Source: Salifodinibacter halophilus
GTDB lineage: Bacteria > Pseudomonadota > Gammaproteobacteria > Nevskiales > Salinisphaeraceae
Assembly (NCBI GenBank): GCA_012999515.1
Contig: JABEEB010000001.1
Location: 248,001 to 312,000 of the forward strand
Length of the DNA: 64,000 bases
Direction of reading: 5' to 3'
The notes beneath the pieces are model-generated. The model was given only the letters and a program-made list of their open reading frames with translations, was not told the origin of the DNA and did not search any database. Made by a program: the position numbers and the translations under genes. Shown piece after piece: positions 1-9,479 of this stretch (the stretch's first letter is position 1; each line of letters begins with the position of its first letter).

Positions 1-1
1 G

Positions 2-880
2 TCATCGTTCAACCTCCACGCCGTTGGCGAGCACGCCGATGCCCTCGGCCTCCACCTCGATGCGATCTCCGGGCTGCAACCAAACCGGGGGATCGAAACG
101 CGCTCCGGCACCGGTCGGCGTGCCCGTGACGATTACATCGCCCGGTTTTAGAGTGGTGAATGTGGAGATGTAACTAATGAGGTAACGAAACGGGAACATC
201 ATGCGCGCGGTGCGATCATCTTGGCGGATCTCCCCGTTGACACGCGTGGTCAGTCGAATATCGGCGATCTGGCTTTCTGCCTCGAAAGGCACCAGCCAGG
301 GTCCCATGGCGCCAGAGCGATCGAAGTTCTTGCCCTGAGTGACATTGAACTTGGCGTGCCGGACCCAATCGCGGATCGTGCCTTCATTGCACAGGGTGAT
401 GGCTGCGACGTGATCCAGCGCATCGCGCTCTGAAATACGGCGTCCAGCCTTGCCAATGACGAGTGCGACTTCGCCCTCGTAATCGAGCTTTTCCGATTCC
501 GGAGGCTGCAATAATGGTTGGTCGTGGCCAGTAAAACTTTCCGGAAAACGCACGAACACAGAGGGATAGGGCGGTAGATCCTGCCCATCTTTGTATTCGC
601 TGTTTCGATCAGGGTAATTCACCCCAATGCAGATGATCTTGCCGGGCCGGGCAACCGGGATATCGAATTGCACATCGCCAACGTTGATATCGGGTGACGC
701 CCCGGCTGCGGTTTCAGCCAGCCGCCTCAGGGCGCTATCGGCGATCGCGTCGTCCAGCGTCGGCCATTGCCTCCCATGGAACGGGCCCAGATCTAGAACG
801 CCCTGGTCAGTTATCGCGCCATAGCTGCGCCATCCTTGGTAGAAGAAGCTAGCAAAACGTGGCCGGGAAAGTGTCGACAT
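2..880 (-). CDS. FAH-family hydrolase, HpaG/HpcE-like
   Basis: A 292-residue fumarylacetoacetate-hydrolase-fold protein. The FAH core starts near residue 80 (KIICIGVNY). Two expected metal ligands sit in DYEGEVALVIGK (E135, E137). The third falls in NEGTIRDW (about 165-172), where Glu replaces the usual Asp. The conserved loops GKNFD and GTPTG are present. Next to hpaE and hpaF, it most likely does the decarboxylation/isomerisation of 5-oxopent-3-ene-1,2,5-tricarboxylate in homoprotocatechuate breakdown, in the cytosol. Enteric HpaG is a two-domain protein of about 430 residues; this one has a single catalytic domain. It is last in this part of the operon, 59 bp after hpaE. Its TGA overlaps an ATG at position 5 (ATGA), so a further coupled gene probably runs off the left edge. 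The family is sure, the exact reaction inferred. Confidence 0.75.
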   Translation of the reverse strand: MSTLSRPRFASFFYQGWRSYGAITDQGVLDLGPFHGRQWPTLDDAIADSALRRLAETAAGASPDINVGDVQFDIPVARPGKIICIGVNYPDRNSEYKDGQDLPPYPSVFVRFPESFTGHDQPLLQPPESEKLDYEGEVALVIGKAGRRISERDALDHVAAITLCNEGTIRDWVRHAKFNVTQGKNFDRSGAMGPWLVPFEAESQIADIRLTTRVNGEIRQDDRTARMMFPFRYLISYISTFTTLKPGDVIVTGTPTGAGARFDPPVWLQPGDRIEVEAEGIGVLANGVEVER

Positions 881-939
881 CGGATGCTGCCTTGTTGCTC
901 AAAAACACTCGTTTTGAATCGGATGGAAGCCCGTGAGGT

Positions 940-2463
940 TTACCCGTCGAGCTGGGTGCTGGGCAGATCTTCCTTAGCGAAGGCAATGTTTTTGGTTTCC
1001 ATATAGAAGTCGAACGACCAGTCGCCACCGTCGCGACCCAGACCGGAATACTTCATGCCGCCGAAGGGCGCGGGTAGGTGTCGTATATTCTGTGAATTGA
1101 CCCAGATCATGCCGGCCTCCATCTGCTCGGTGAATCGCAGCGCCCGAGTGACATTCGAAGTCCAGACATAGCCAGCCAGGCCGTAAGGCACATCGTTGGC
1201 GAGTTGCAAGGCCTCATCCTCAGTGCTGAAGGACATGGCCGTGAGTACTGGCCCGAAGATTTCTTCTTGGGCGATGCGCATCGATGGGTTAGCGTTTGTG
1301 AATAGCGTCGGGCGGACATAGCAGCCGTTGACGAAGTCACTGTCATCGACTTTCTCGCCACCAGTGGCGATAGTCGCTCCTTCCTCACGGGCGATATCGA
1401 AGTACGACAATACCTTGTCTTCGTGGCTGGGGTGGATCAGCGGCCCGATGACCGTGTCCGGATCCAGTGGGTGGCCGATGCGGATATTGGCCGCCCGCTC
1501 GGCGAGTTTGGCTACGAACTCGTCGTGCACGGAGTCCTCGACTAGCAATCGGCTGGAGGACGTGCAGCGCTCACCGTTTAACGAATAGATCATGAACAAC
1601 GCCGCATCGGCGGCGCGATCGAGATCCGCATCGGCGAACACCACCACGGCGTTTTTGCCACCCAGCTCGAAATGCACGCGCTTAAGCGTGTCCGCTCCTT
1701 GTTTCAAAATGGTTTGGCCGGTGCGGCTTTCGCCGACAAAACCGATCGCCTTGATCGCCGGGTGCTCGGTTATCGCCTTGCCGGCGTCTTCGCCGAAGCC
1801 ATTGACGGTATTCCAGACCCCTTTCGGCAGTCCGGCCTCCTCGGCGATCTCCACCAGCAGGCGGGCGGTCAGGGGTGATAGTTCTGCCGGTTTGTGCACG
1901 ACCGTGCAGCCAGAGGCCAAGGCTGGCGCGATTTTCCAAGTGGAGAGCATGAACGGCGTATTCCACGGCGTAATGATGCCCACTGGTCCAAGCGGCGTGC
2001 GGGTGGTGATATTGATCTGGCCCGGCGCTTGCAACGATTGGCCATCACGCGCCTGGGGCGCCTGGTCGGCGAAATAGCGGAAATTAGACGCGCCGCGTAA
2101 GGCTGCCTTTGACATGAAGCGCAGCGACTGGCCGGTATCCATACACTCGACGAGTGCGATCTCCTCGGCACGGGCTTCGATGGCATCGGCAACCTGATGG
2201 AGAATCTTCTTGCGCTCGGCGCCACTCAGTGCCCGCCAGCTTTGGAAGGCTTCTTGAGCGGCTCGGGCGGCCTGGTCAATATCTTCGGCGCCACCGTGGG
2301 CCACATTCGCCAGAGGTGTCTGGTCGATCGGTGAGATGGTTTCAAAGGTTTTACCGCTGGTCGCTGGCACGGTGTGGCCGCCAATCTGGTTCAATACGCC
2401 GCCGTTGCGAAAGCGTTCCAGGTAATACTGCGCCTTGGTAAGGTTTTCTTCGAAAGAGGTCAT
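940..2463 (-). CDS. hpaE: 5-carboxymethyl-2-hydroxymuconic semialdehyde dehydrogenase
   Basis: A 507-residue NAD-dependent aldehyde dehydrogenase. The signatures are PWNTP (catalytic Asn168), FELGGK (general base Glu266) and NGERCTSSS (nucleophile Cys300), and all are intact. The ending around QNIRHLPAPFGG and the overall length match HpaE/HpcC of the homoprotocatechuate meta-cleavage pathway rather than betaine-aldehyde enzymes. It would oxidise 5-carboxymethyl-2-hydroxymuconate semialdehyde, made by HpaD, to the dicarboxylic acid that HpaF isomerises. It starts 13 bp after the hpaF stop, so the two are cotranscribed. The identity rests on recalled family similarity plus the operon partners. 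Confidence 0.88.
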   Translation of the reverse strand: MTSFEENLTKAQYYLERFRNGGVLNQIGGHTVPATSGKTFETISPIDQTPLANVAHGGAEDIDQAARAAQEAFQSWRALSGAERKKILHQVADAIEARAEEIALVECMDTGQSLRFMSKAALRGASNFRYFADQAPQARDGQSLQAPGQINITTRTPLGPVGIITPWNTPFMLSTWKIAPALASGCTVVHKPAELSPLTARLLVEIAEEAGLPKGVWNTVNGFGEDAGKAITEHPAIKAIGFVGESRTGQTILKQGADTLKRVHFELGGKNAVVVFADADLDRAADAALFMIYSLNGERCTSSSRLLVEDSVHDEFVAKLAERAANIRIGHPLDPDTVIGPLIHPSHEDKVLSYFDIAREEGATIATGGEKVDDSDFVNGCYVRPTLFTNANPSMRIAQEEIFGPVLTAMSFSTEDEALQLANDVPYGLAGYVWTSNVTRALRFTEQMEAGMIWVNSQNIRHLPAPFGGMKYSGLGRDGGDWSFDFYMETKNIAFAKEDLPSTQLDG

Positions 2464-2476
2464 GAAAACTCCAGAA

Positions 2477-2863
2477 TTAAGTCTGCCGCAGGCGTGAATG
2501 AATAGCGTTGTTCTTCCAGCTCAATTCACGTGAGATCTCGCGTATCTCAAACGACAGAGCGAAATACGGGGTCTCGAAAAGCGGCGCGAGCTCTTGCTGA
2601 AAGCAATCGAATAGCGCCGTGCCGAGCTGCTGGCAGTCCGATTCACTGCGTCCGACTCCGATACGAAGTGAGGCATCGAGAAAAGCGTTGTCGGACAGTC
2701 GATCGGCTATGGCGTAAGTCTCGCAGCGAAGAGCTCGCACCCGCACCGCACCCGGCTCGAAAAAACCGGTGTCCAGCAACGTTTCCAGTAATTGGCCGGA
2801 TAAACCACCCAGGTCGACGCGATCTTCGAGATTGGCCGAATATTCCATGCACAGGTGAGGCAT
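2477..2863 (-). CDS. hpaF: 5-carboxymethyl-2-hydroxymuconate delta-isomerase
   Basis: A 128-residue small isomerase of the tautomerase-like CHMI family. After removal of Met the N-terminal Pro is exposed, as the family's catalytic mechanism needs. Later blocks (VRALRCETYAIAD, LRIGVGRSESDCQQLG, LSFEIREIS) follow the HpaF pattern. It converts 5-carboxymethyl-2-hydroxymuconate to its 2-oxo isomer, the substrate for the FAH-family partner. It is first in the hpaF-hpaE-FAH operon. An AAGGA precedes the ATG by about 10 bp, and a TTGACA box lies about 60 bp upstream. Confidence 0.87.
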   Translation of the reverse strand: MPHLCMEYSANLEDRVDLGGLSGQLLETLLDTGFFEPGAVRVRALRCETYAIADRLSDNAFLDASLRIGVGRSESDCQQLGTALFDCFQQELAPLFETPYFALSFEIREISRELSWKNNAIHSRLRQT

Positions 2864-2914
2864 GAGTGGTGTGTCCTTAGATGATCTATGTATTAATTAG
2901 CATGTTAAATAAAT

Positions 2915-2955
2915 ATAGCGAATGTCAATCCCAATGGCCTTAGACCAAAGTCTAA
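2915..2955 (-). promoter_or_regulatory. Putative hpaF promoter with adjoining inverted repeat
   Basis: Reading towards hpaF, a consensus TTGACA lies at 2928-2923, followed after 15 bp by TAACAT as a weak -10. Immediately upstream is a perfect inverted repeat, TTAGAC-CAAA-GTCTAA (2940-2955). A MarR-type dimer such as HpaR, encoded 450 bp upstream, is the obvious candidate ligand. The spacing is short for sigma-70, so the promoter call is tentative. Confidence 0.45.
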
Positions 2956-3406
2956 TTAGAGGTGAGCAGAACCATTAGCCGTGACTACATAAGTTGGGGA
3001 TGCATCGGGCTTTGGCGCCAGTCGATCGGGTGGTTGCAACGCCGACTGGCGCGACTTGGATACCGATACCTCGAGTGCCCGTGGACCCAGAGCCAAAAAA
3101 GCAGGCATCGAACTGGATGAGCTTTATTGTCAGGCATGATTACTCGGATTCACTCCTGACCTGTTACCGGCGCGGCGCGCGGCGAGCGCGGTTTCTATTG
3201 AGCCAGCGCTGGTGCAGATACTCTAGCGATTTGTCGCCAAAGAAGATTTTGGATTCTTTGAATCAGTGTTGGTTGGTCCGGAGGCGTAGATATAGGCGGT
3301 TAGCGCTTATAGATACCACACCGTTGACTATAGGTCTGACACTTATAGCGAAAGGGTGGTAACGAGGCCATCGAGAATTAGCCAAGTGTTTTGGGCGAGC
3401 TTCGAT
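2956..3406. other. Non-coding stretch between hpaF and hpaR
   Basis: No credible gene is seen. It holds an inverted repeat with 10-bp arms, GCGCCAGTCG at 3015-3024 and CGACTGGCGC at 3043-3052, with an 18-nt loop that contains TTGCAA. There is no T-run, so it is not a classical terminator. It could be an additional regulator site or an mRNA hairpin downstream of hpaR. Confidence 0.4.
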
Positions 3407-3886
3407 TTAGTTTAATTCTGTAAGTTCATTAAGCATACTAATCAATATTGCGACACGCTCTTTTCCGAACTCTTTTTCGAGGTTGGTATAGATCTCAAGG
3501 CTTTCCGGAGTGAGCTTGCCAATCAGTCGATGCCCGTCTTCTGTCAGCCGTAAACGAATACGTCGCGCATCAAGCAAATCTTGGTCTCGCGCTACAAATT
3601 CTTGTTTTTCAAGTGTTTTTATAATTCGTGATAGGCTTGATTCGAAAATGCAAGCGCGTTTTGAGACTTCGGATGCATCAAGGGTGTCTTCCTCGGCCAG
3701 AATGCGCATAACGCGCCATTGCTGCTCGGAGACGCCGTGTGCGGTCAACATGGGACGAAAGCGAGCCATGATAGCTTCGCGTGCTCGGAGCAAGGTCATG
3801 GGTAAGGCGCGCCTTGTTTCGAGCGGATGCCTTGCGTAATCGTCCAATTGCTCCTGTTCTTGTGTATTTATTTCACTCATCATCAT
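3407..3886 (-). CDS. hpaR: MarR-family repressor of the homoprotocatechuate operon
   Basis: A 159-residue winged-helix regulator. The recognition region reads VSEQQWRVMRILAEEDTL, then ACIFESSLSRIIKTLE and DARRIRLRLTEDG, the pattern of HpaR in enteric homoprotocatechuate clusters. HpaR-type proteins repress the meta-cleavage operon until the aromatic substrate is present. The gene lies upstream of hpaF in the same direction, with a 540-bp gap holding candidate promoter and operator sequences. Three consecutive ATG codons open the frame and no clear ribosome binding site picks between them. The N-terminus has about 20 extra residues relative to enteric HpaR. Confidence 0.8.
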   Translation of the reverse strand: MMMSEINTQEQEQLDDYARHPLETRRALPMTLLRAREAIMARFRPMLTAHGVSEQQWRVMRILAEEDTLDASEVSKRACIFESSLSRIIKTLEKQEFVARDQDLLDARRIRLRLTEDGHRLIGKLTPESLEIYTNLEKEFGKERVAILISMLNELTELN

Positions 3887-4160
3887 CTATGGTTGGAGGT
3901 TAATTGAGCGCTTGTGCAGTAACGTTCACTTAAAGAGGGCGGGTGGTACCGTTACATATGCTCAAGTTGGTTCGGCTTATCCCGATGCCCATAAAACGGA
4001 TCTCAATAATCGCAAATCCGTGGTTCTACGGCGAAGCCCCGTAGATAACCACGGCGAATTGGTTTTAGATGATGCCGTAGCACGCCGTTGGTTGGGTAAG
4101 TCCGTGGCATTTACGGCAGGTAACGCGCGCAGCTGGGGATTGAATAATCCGGTATGGGCG

Positions 4161-5033
4161 TTATGCGCTTGACTCTCGTGGGCGTCGGGCAAAAACCACA
4201 ATCGAGCCGGCTGCGATGACGAGTATGCCACCGAGTATGCTGATGTAATCCGGTGCCTCGCCCCAGAGCAACCATGCAATCAACGTGGCGAATACGACCG
4301 TGCTGTAGACCAGGGTGCCGACATGGGCGGCTGGGGCCAGTGTATAGGCGCGTGTCAGGCAGAGTTGACCGGCTACGGCGAAGCCGCCGGCACCGATTAG
4401 TGCCAACCATTCGGTCGGTGTCGGTGTTTGCCAGAAGGCTGCAGCCGGCAAGGCGGAAAAGAGGGTGGCTAGCAAACTGAAGTAGAACACGATGCGAAGC
4501 GCGGGTTCGGTCGTCGCCATGCGGCGTATCGAAGCCATGGCGGTTGCCGCGAGTAAGCCGGCCGTAACACCCGCGACGCCTGCGATGCCGACAAATCCCA
4601 GCCCGGGTTTGAGAATGCCGGTAATGCCGATAAACCCGAGGGCAACAGCGGGGAATATCCGCATAGGTGGCTTTTCGCCGATCCAGGCCCAGGCGATGAA
4701 CGGCAGAAACAAGGGTTGGCTGTAGTTGAGTAGCACGGCGTTGGCCAGATGAATCTGCGAGATGGCGTAGAAAAAGCAGTACATCCCCGCCAGTCCGGTC
4801 CCAACACGGATCAAGTGCATGCCGAGGCGGTTGGTGCGAAATGATATGCCGGCCTGACGACTCTTCATGAGCACTAGCGGTATCAACAGCACCAAGGCGA
4901 CGCAGTTCCGGAAAAAAACGGTCACCGATGGGGGCAGCTCGTGGCCGGCGATTTTGACAGCCGCGCTCATGCAGGCGAACGCGGCCGCGCCAGCGACGGC
5001 CAGTGCCGCGCCTCGGCCGAGCTGGTCAGTCAC
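4161..5033 (-). CDS. EamA-family drug/metabolite exporter
   Basis: A 290-residue inner-membrane protein with about ten hydrophobic segments arranged as two EamA repeats (DMT superfamily). The chosen GTG start overlaps the TGA of the upstream sulfurtransferase in GTGA, so the two are translationally coupled; an upstream ATG would add 48 arginine-rich residues lying inside the neighbour. Landmarks are FFRNCVALVLLIPLV near the second helix and LNYSQPLFLPFIAWAWIGE, the typical end of the first repeat. Such carriers export amino acids or other metabolites. The substrate cannot be read from sequence; coupling to a sulfurtransferase hints at a sulfur compound, as inference only. Confidence 0.85.
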   Translation of the reverse strand: MTDQLGRGAALAVAGAAAFACMSAAVKIAGHELPPSVTVFFRNCVALVLLIPLVLMKSRQAGISFRTNRLGMHLIRVGTGLAGMYCFFYAISQIHLANAVLLNYSQPLFLPFIAWAWIGEKPPMRIFPAVALGFIGITGILKPGLGFVGIAGVAGVTAGLLAATAMASIRRMATTEPALRIVFYFSLLATLFSALPAAAFWQTPTPTEWLALIGAGGFAVAGQLCLTRAYTLAPAAHVGTLVYSTVVFATLIAWLLWGEAPDYISILGGILVIAAGSIVVFARRPRESSA

Positions 5034-5857
5034 GCGTCGACTGGACCGCCGGTTTCTTTCGGCGTGTCGTCGCGGTTGCCCCAGTCTGACCAAGCGCCGG
5101 GATAGCCGCGTGCCCCCGTATAGCCGAGTGCCTTTAATACCAGATAGGCATAGGATGAGCGCATGTGGCTCTGGCAATAGGTGGCGACGTCCTGATCGGG
5201 CGACAGGCCTCGTTGCGACAACAGTGCTTCGATCTCGGAGTGCGGCTTCAGGCAGCCGTTGGCATCCTTGAAATCGGTCCAGTCTAGGTGGGCGGCGCCC
5301 GGGACATGGCCGCCGTAGGCACTGCGGACGTCGCGGCCGGCGTATTCATCCACGCTTCGCACGTCGAGGAACTGGGTATCGTCGGAATCGAGTCGTTTTT
5401 CAATCCAGTTGCGATCAGCAATCGTTGAATCCCGGCGTTCGACGCGGAAATCCGTACGCTGCACTTTGGGCTGGCCACTCGCCAATGCCTGTCCGGCATT
5501 CACCCAGGCCGCAAGACCACCGTCCAGGAGGCTGATGTGGTCGTGGCCCATGGCGTCGAGTGTATAGAGCAAACGTGCGGCCTGGGCATCGCCGGCGCGA
5601 TCATAGGCGACGATCGTGGCGTCATTGCGAAGACCGGCGGCCGAGCAGGCATCGGCGATTACTTGTCGTTCGGGCAGTACCCCTTTGAATGGTCCCTGAC
5701 TGGCGACGATAGCGCCGAGGTCGATGCGGTGTGCGCCCTCGATGTGGCCGGTCGCGAAATCGGCCTCGCTATCGACGGCGACGATTTGGACGTCGTCGCG
5801 GTCAACGATGTCGGCCAGGGTCTTGGGGTCGATAAACACAGGCAATGTGTTTGCCAT
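5030..5857 (-). CDS. Thiosulfate/3-mercaptopyruvate sulfurtransferase
   Basis: A 275-residue tandem rhodanese. The N-terminal domain (about 1-130) is inactive, with Asp in YDRAGD where Cys would be. The C-terminal domain carries the catalytic Cys228 in TYCQSHMRS. It transfers sulfane sulfur from thiosulfate or 3-mercaptopyruvate to a thiophilic acceptor. The loop CQSHMRS matches neither the classical CRKGVT of rhodanese nor the CGSGVT of SseA, so the donor is open. It sits 21 bp downstream of ppsA on the same strand and is coupled to the exporter gene that follows. Confidence 0.82.
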   Translation of the reverse strand: MANTLPVFIDPKTLADIVDRDDVQIVAVDSEADFATGHIEGAHRIDLGAIVASQGPFKGVLPERQVIADACSAAGLRNDATIVAYDRAGDAQAARLLYTLDAMGHDHISLLDGGLAAWVNAGQALASGQPKVQRTDFRVERRDSTIADRNWIEKRLDSDDTQFLDVRSVDEYAGRDVRSAYGGHVPGAAHLDWTDFKDANGCLKPHSEIEALLSQRGLSPDQDVATYCQSHMRSSYAYLVLKALGYTGARGYPGAWSDWGNRDDTPKETGGPVDA

Positions 5858-5878
5858 GCCAGGCTCCGGATTATGGTT

Positions 5879-8254
5879 TCAGCGTGTATTGTCGCCTGCG
5901 AGGTAAAGCCACGTCGATACGACCGTGTCGGGGTTGAGCGACATGCTGTCGATGTCGCGTTCAAGGAGCCAGTGTGCAAGATCCGGATGATCCGACGGGC
6001 CTTGGCCGCAGATGCCGACGTATTTGCCCCGTCGCTTGCAGGCAGCGATGGCCGGTTCGAGCAGTGCTTTGACCGCGGGGTCGCGTTCGTCGAAAGCGTG
6101 CGAAACCAGCCCGGAATCGCGGTCGAGACCGAGTGTCAGCTGGGTCAAATCGTTGGAGCCGATTGAGAAGCCGTCGAAATAGTCGAGAAACTGGTCTGCC
6201 AGCAGGGCGTTCGTCGGCAGCTCGCACATCATGATCACCCGCAAGCCGTCGCGCCCGCGCTCGAGGCCATTATCGGCGAGGATCTGCGTGACAGCCTCGG
6301 CTTCGTCGAGTGTGCGCACGAATGGGATCATGATTTCGACGTTGGAAAGCCCCATGTCGTCACGCACGCGTTTGACTGCGGCCAACTCGAGCTCGAAACA
6401 GGCGCGGAAATCGTCGGCCTGATAGCGTGAGGCACCACGCCAACCGAGCATCGGATTTTCCTCGTCTGGCTCGTAAGTCGAGCCGCCGATTAAGTTGGCG
6501 TATTCGTTGGATTTGAAATCCGATAAGCGCACGATCACGGGCTTGGGCGCGAACGCGCTCGCAATGGTGGCGATGCCTTCGGCCAGCCGTTCGACGTAGA
6601 AGCTTACGGGGTCGGCGTAGCCACTGATCTGGGCGTCGATTGCCTGACGGGTTTCGGTTGGTTGCTCGGCGTAGGCCAGTGCGGCGCGCGGATGGATGCC
6701 GATCTGGCGATTGATGATGAATTCGAGCCGCGCCAGCCCCACACCGGCGTTCGGCACGGAGGCGAAATCGAATGCACGGTCTGGATTGCCGACGTTGACC
6801 ATTAGTTTGGTGCCGATATCCGGCATGGTCTCAATGGATAGATCCTCAACCGAGAAATCAAGCTCGCCGTCGTAGACAAAGCCGGCATCGCCTTCGGCGC
6901 AGGATACGGTGACAGGCGTGCCCTCGGTGAGTCGTTGTGTGGCGTCGCCCGTGCCAACAACGGCCGCAATGCCGAGTTCTCGCGCGATGATCGCGGCATG
7001 ACAAGTGCGCCCACCACGGTCGGTAACCACTGCGGCGGCGCGCTTCATGATTGGTTCCCAATCCGGGTCGGTCATGCCGGTGACCAGGATGTCGCCGGGT
7101 TCGACGCGGTTCATTTCCTCGATCGAAGCCAAGTTGCGAACGGGGCCAGAACCCACACGTTGACCGATGGCACGGCCTTCGGCGAGCACGTCGCTATTGG
7201 ACGAATCCAGGTGGTAGCGCTGTAGCGCTGCGCCCGGACGGCTCTGAACGGTTTCCGGACGCGCCTGCAGGATGTGCAGTGCACCGGTTTCACCGTCCTT
7301 GGCCCACTCGATGTCCATGGGGCGACCGTAGTGACGTTCGATCGCCAACGCCTGAGCGGCCAATGCCTCGGCGTCGGCATCGGTCAGTGAAAAACGGGCG
7401 CGTTCGGCGGCATCGACGTCGACGAACGCAGTTGTCTGCTCGTGGCCGGTGTCGCGGGTATAGACCATCTTGGTCGCCTTATCGCCTTGGCTGCGCCGCA
7501 GCACTGCCGGGCGTCCGGCATCGACGTTCGGCTTGTAGACATAGTATTCGTCCGGGTTGACCGCGCCCTGTACAACAGCCTCACCGAGGCCCCAGGCGCT
7601 GGTGATGAATACGACCTGGTCAAAGCCAGACTCGGTGTCGATGGTGAACATCACCCCCGATGCGCCGGTATCGGCCCGAACCATATGTTGAATCCCGGCG
7701 GATAGGGCGACGCGGTCGTGTTCGAAACCGTGATGTACGCGGTAAGCGATCGCGCGGTCGTTGAAAAGCGAGGCGAATACGTCGCGGATCGCGGCCAGCA
7801 CATTCTCGATGCCACGGATGTTCAGAAACGTTTCCTGCTGACCGGCGAAGGAGGCGTCGGGCAGATCTTCCGCGGTTGCCGAGGAGCGCACGGCCACGGC
7901 GATGTCGCCGTCTTTTTCGGCCAGGCTGGCAAACGCCTCGCGAATCTGGCTTTCCAGTTCGGGAGGGAACGGATGATCGTGCACCCAGCCACGGATGGTC
8001 GCGCCGGTTTCGGCCAGTGCGTTGACGTCGTCGACGTCGAGTTTTGCAAGCGTTGCGCTGATGCGTTCGGCGAGACCGTCATGGGCCAGAAACTCGCGGT
8101 AGGCGGCCGCGGTTGTGGCAAATCCGCCGGGCACATTGACGCCGGCGGATTTGAGCCCCCCGATCAGTTCGCCGAGCGAGGCGTTTTTGCCGCCGACGCG
8201 CTCGACGTCGTTCATGTTCAGTTCGTGTAACCAGACCAGATGTTTGTCGCTCAC
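5879..8254 (-). CDS. ppsA: Phosphoenolpyruvate synthase
   Basis: A 791-residue enzyme with the three expected parts. The ATP-grasp PPDK N-domain (about 15-340) begins at [12 protein letters not shown]. The swivelling phosphohistidine domain carries [13 protein letters not shown], with the catalytic His near residue 420. The TIM-barrel PEP-binding domain follows, with LARLEFII and the C-terminal [12 protein letters not shown] (active-site Cys near 765). It converts pyruvate, ATP and water to PEP, AMP and phosphate, the entry to gluconeogenesis from three-carbon acids. It is divergent from ppsR. The intergenic space has a short repeat pair CTTTTGA/TCAAAAG at 8327-8333 and 8356-8362. The sulfurtransferase gene follows closely and may be cotranscribed. 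Confidence 0.97.
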   Translation of the reverse strand: MSDKHLVWLHELNMNDVERVGGKNASLGELIGGLKSAGVNVPGGFATTAAAYREFLAHDGLAERISATLAKLDVDDVNALAETGATIRGWVHDHPFPPELESQIREAFASLAEKDGDIAVAVRSSATAEDLPDASFAGQQETFLNIRGIENVLAAIRDVFASLFNDRAIAYRVHHGFEHDRVALSAGIQHMVRADTGASGVMFTIDTESGFDQVVFITSAWGLGEAVVQGAVNPDEYYVYKPNVDAGRPAVLRRSQGDKATKMVYTRDTGHEQTTAFVDVDAAERARFSLTDADAEALAAQALAIERHYGRPMDIEWAKDGETGALHILQARPETVQSRPGAALQRYHLDSSNSDVLAEGRAIGQRVGSGPVRNLASIEEMNRVEPGDILVTGMTDPDWEPIMKRAAAVVTDRGGRTCHAAIIARELGIAAVVGTGDATQRLTEGTPVTVSCAEGDAGFVYDGELDFSVEDLSIETMPDIGTKLMVNVGNPDRAFDFASVPNAGVGLARLEFIINRQIGIHPRAALAYAEQPTETRQAIDAQISGYADPVSFYVERLAEGIATIASAFAPKPVIVRLSDFKSNEYANLIGGSTYEPDEENPMLGWRGASRYQADDFRACFELELAAVKRVRDDMGLSNVEIMIPFVRTLDEAEAVTQILADNGLERGRDGLRVIMMCELPTNALLADQFLDYFDGFSIGSNDLTQLTLGLDRDSGLVSHAFDERDPAVKALLEPAIAACKRRGKYVGICGQGPSDHPDLAHWLLERDIDSMSLNPDTVVSTWLYLAGDNTR

Positions 8255-8435
8255 GTTGATTAAGTCGTGTTGAACACAGTGTGCCTACCCTAGCCTACTA
8301 ATAGCGCTTTGCGTAAGTAGCTGCGTCTTTTGATTGAGCAAAATCGACATATCGTTCAAAAGATGAAACATGCAAGCACGACTGCTCAGAACATGGTCGA
8401 ATGCAGGGTTACGTTTGTTAGATCGCGAGTCTCGC

Positions 8436-9275
8436 ATGCCATCAGCTCATCACCACTTGCCGATATTCTTTGTTTCCGATGGCACCGGCATTACGGCTGA
8501 AACGCTTGGTTCGACACTGCTCACGCAGTTTGACGATGGTCGTTTTAACGAGTCGACGTTGCCATTTATCAATACGCCCGATAAGGCGCATGAAGCCGTC
8601 AACAAGATCGAAAACGCTGGGCGTGCCGCCGGCATCCGGCCGATTGTGTTCTCGACAACGGTCAACGATGACGCGCGTGCGGTCTTGCGCGACAACAGTA
8701 GTGCATTGTTTCTGGATTTGTTCGACGCGTTCGTCGGCACGCTCGAAAACGCGCTGGATCGGCCGTCCACGCATCGTGAAGGTCGGGCACACGGCATTGC
8801 CGACACCGCTGCTTATGCCTCCAGGATCGAGGCTATGAACTACGCGCTGGCACACGACGACGGCCTCAAGACGAACGGCTACGATCGCGCCGATGTCATC
8901 ATTGTTGCCCCGTCGCGCTGCGGTAAGACGCCCGTGTCGCTCTATTTAGCCATGCAGTTCGGGGTTTTCGCCGCCAACTATCCGTTGACCGACGAAGATG
9001 AAATCGGCCGCGCCGGGATGCCGCAAGTACTGCGTGACCAGACCGAAAAACTCTATGGTTTATGGATCGAGCCGCAACAATTGCAGCGCATCCGAGACCA
9101 GCGCCGACCGGATAGTCGTTACGCTTCAAAAGCACAAGTCAGCGCCGAGCTGGAAAGGGCGACGGGGTTGTTTGAGCGCTATCGGGTGCCGTGGGCGAAC
9201 AGCAGTCACAAGTCGATCGAAGAAATTGCGACGCTGATCATGCAATCGAAAAACCTTCGCCACCCCGGTTTTTAA
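8436..9275 (+). CDS. ppsR: PEP synthase regulatory protein (bifunctional kinase/phosphatase)
   Basis: A 279-residue DUF299-family protein. The start at MPSAHHHLP gives the normal family length and puts FFVSDGTGITAE at the N-terminus, as in PpsR; an ATG 66 bp upstream would add an unsupported extension. A P-loop-like motif VAPSRCGKTPVSLYLAMQFG lies mid-protein, and NSRYAS and IEEIATLIM near the end. It inactivates PpsA by ADP-dependent phosphorylation of a Thr next to the catalytic His and reactivates it by phosphorolysis. The divergent pairing with ppsA is the usual arrangement. Confidence 0.93.
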   Translation: MPSAHHHLPIFFVSDGTGITAETLGSTLLTQFDDGRFNESTLPFINTPDKAHEAVNKIENAGRAAGIRPIVFSTTVNDDARAVLRDNSSALFLDLFDAFVGTLENALDRPSTHREGRAHGIADTAAYASRIEAMNYALAHDDGLKTNGYDRADVIIVAPSRCGKTPVSLYLAMQFGVFAANYPLTDEDEIGRAGMPQVLRDQTEKLYGLWIEPQQLQRIRDQRRPDSRYASKAQVSAELERATGLFERYRVPWANSSHKSIEEIATLIMQSKNLRHPGF

Positions 9276-9479
9276 ACACTGCGGCTTGGCCGGCGCTAGA
9301 GCAGTGCTTCTGTCAAAAGCCGGTCGAGCAGTAGCGGCATTGTGTCGTATCTCGCCCACCGTCGCGTGCGACACGAAGCTGCCGGTTTGACGGTTTTCTT
9401 GGCATTGTCGGCTTGCCGCTGCCGGGCGGCCACGGTTGCCCGCGTTTGAAATACCAAGGCTGTGCCTTATGATCCGCCC

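Noticed and set aside
2994-3362. A 122-codon open frame on the plus strand between hpaF and hpaR
   Set aside because: Arg- and Trp-rich with no domain pattern, spans inverted repeats, no ribosome binding site.
3912-4172. An 86-codon plus-strand frame upstream of hpaR
   Set aside because: A short piece (LDDAVARRWLGKSVAFTAG) looks protein-like, but the frame overlaps the end of the exporter gene, has no ribosome binding site and no recognisable family.
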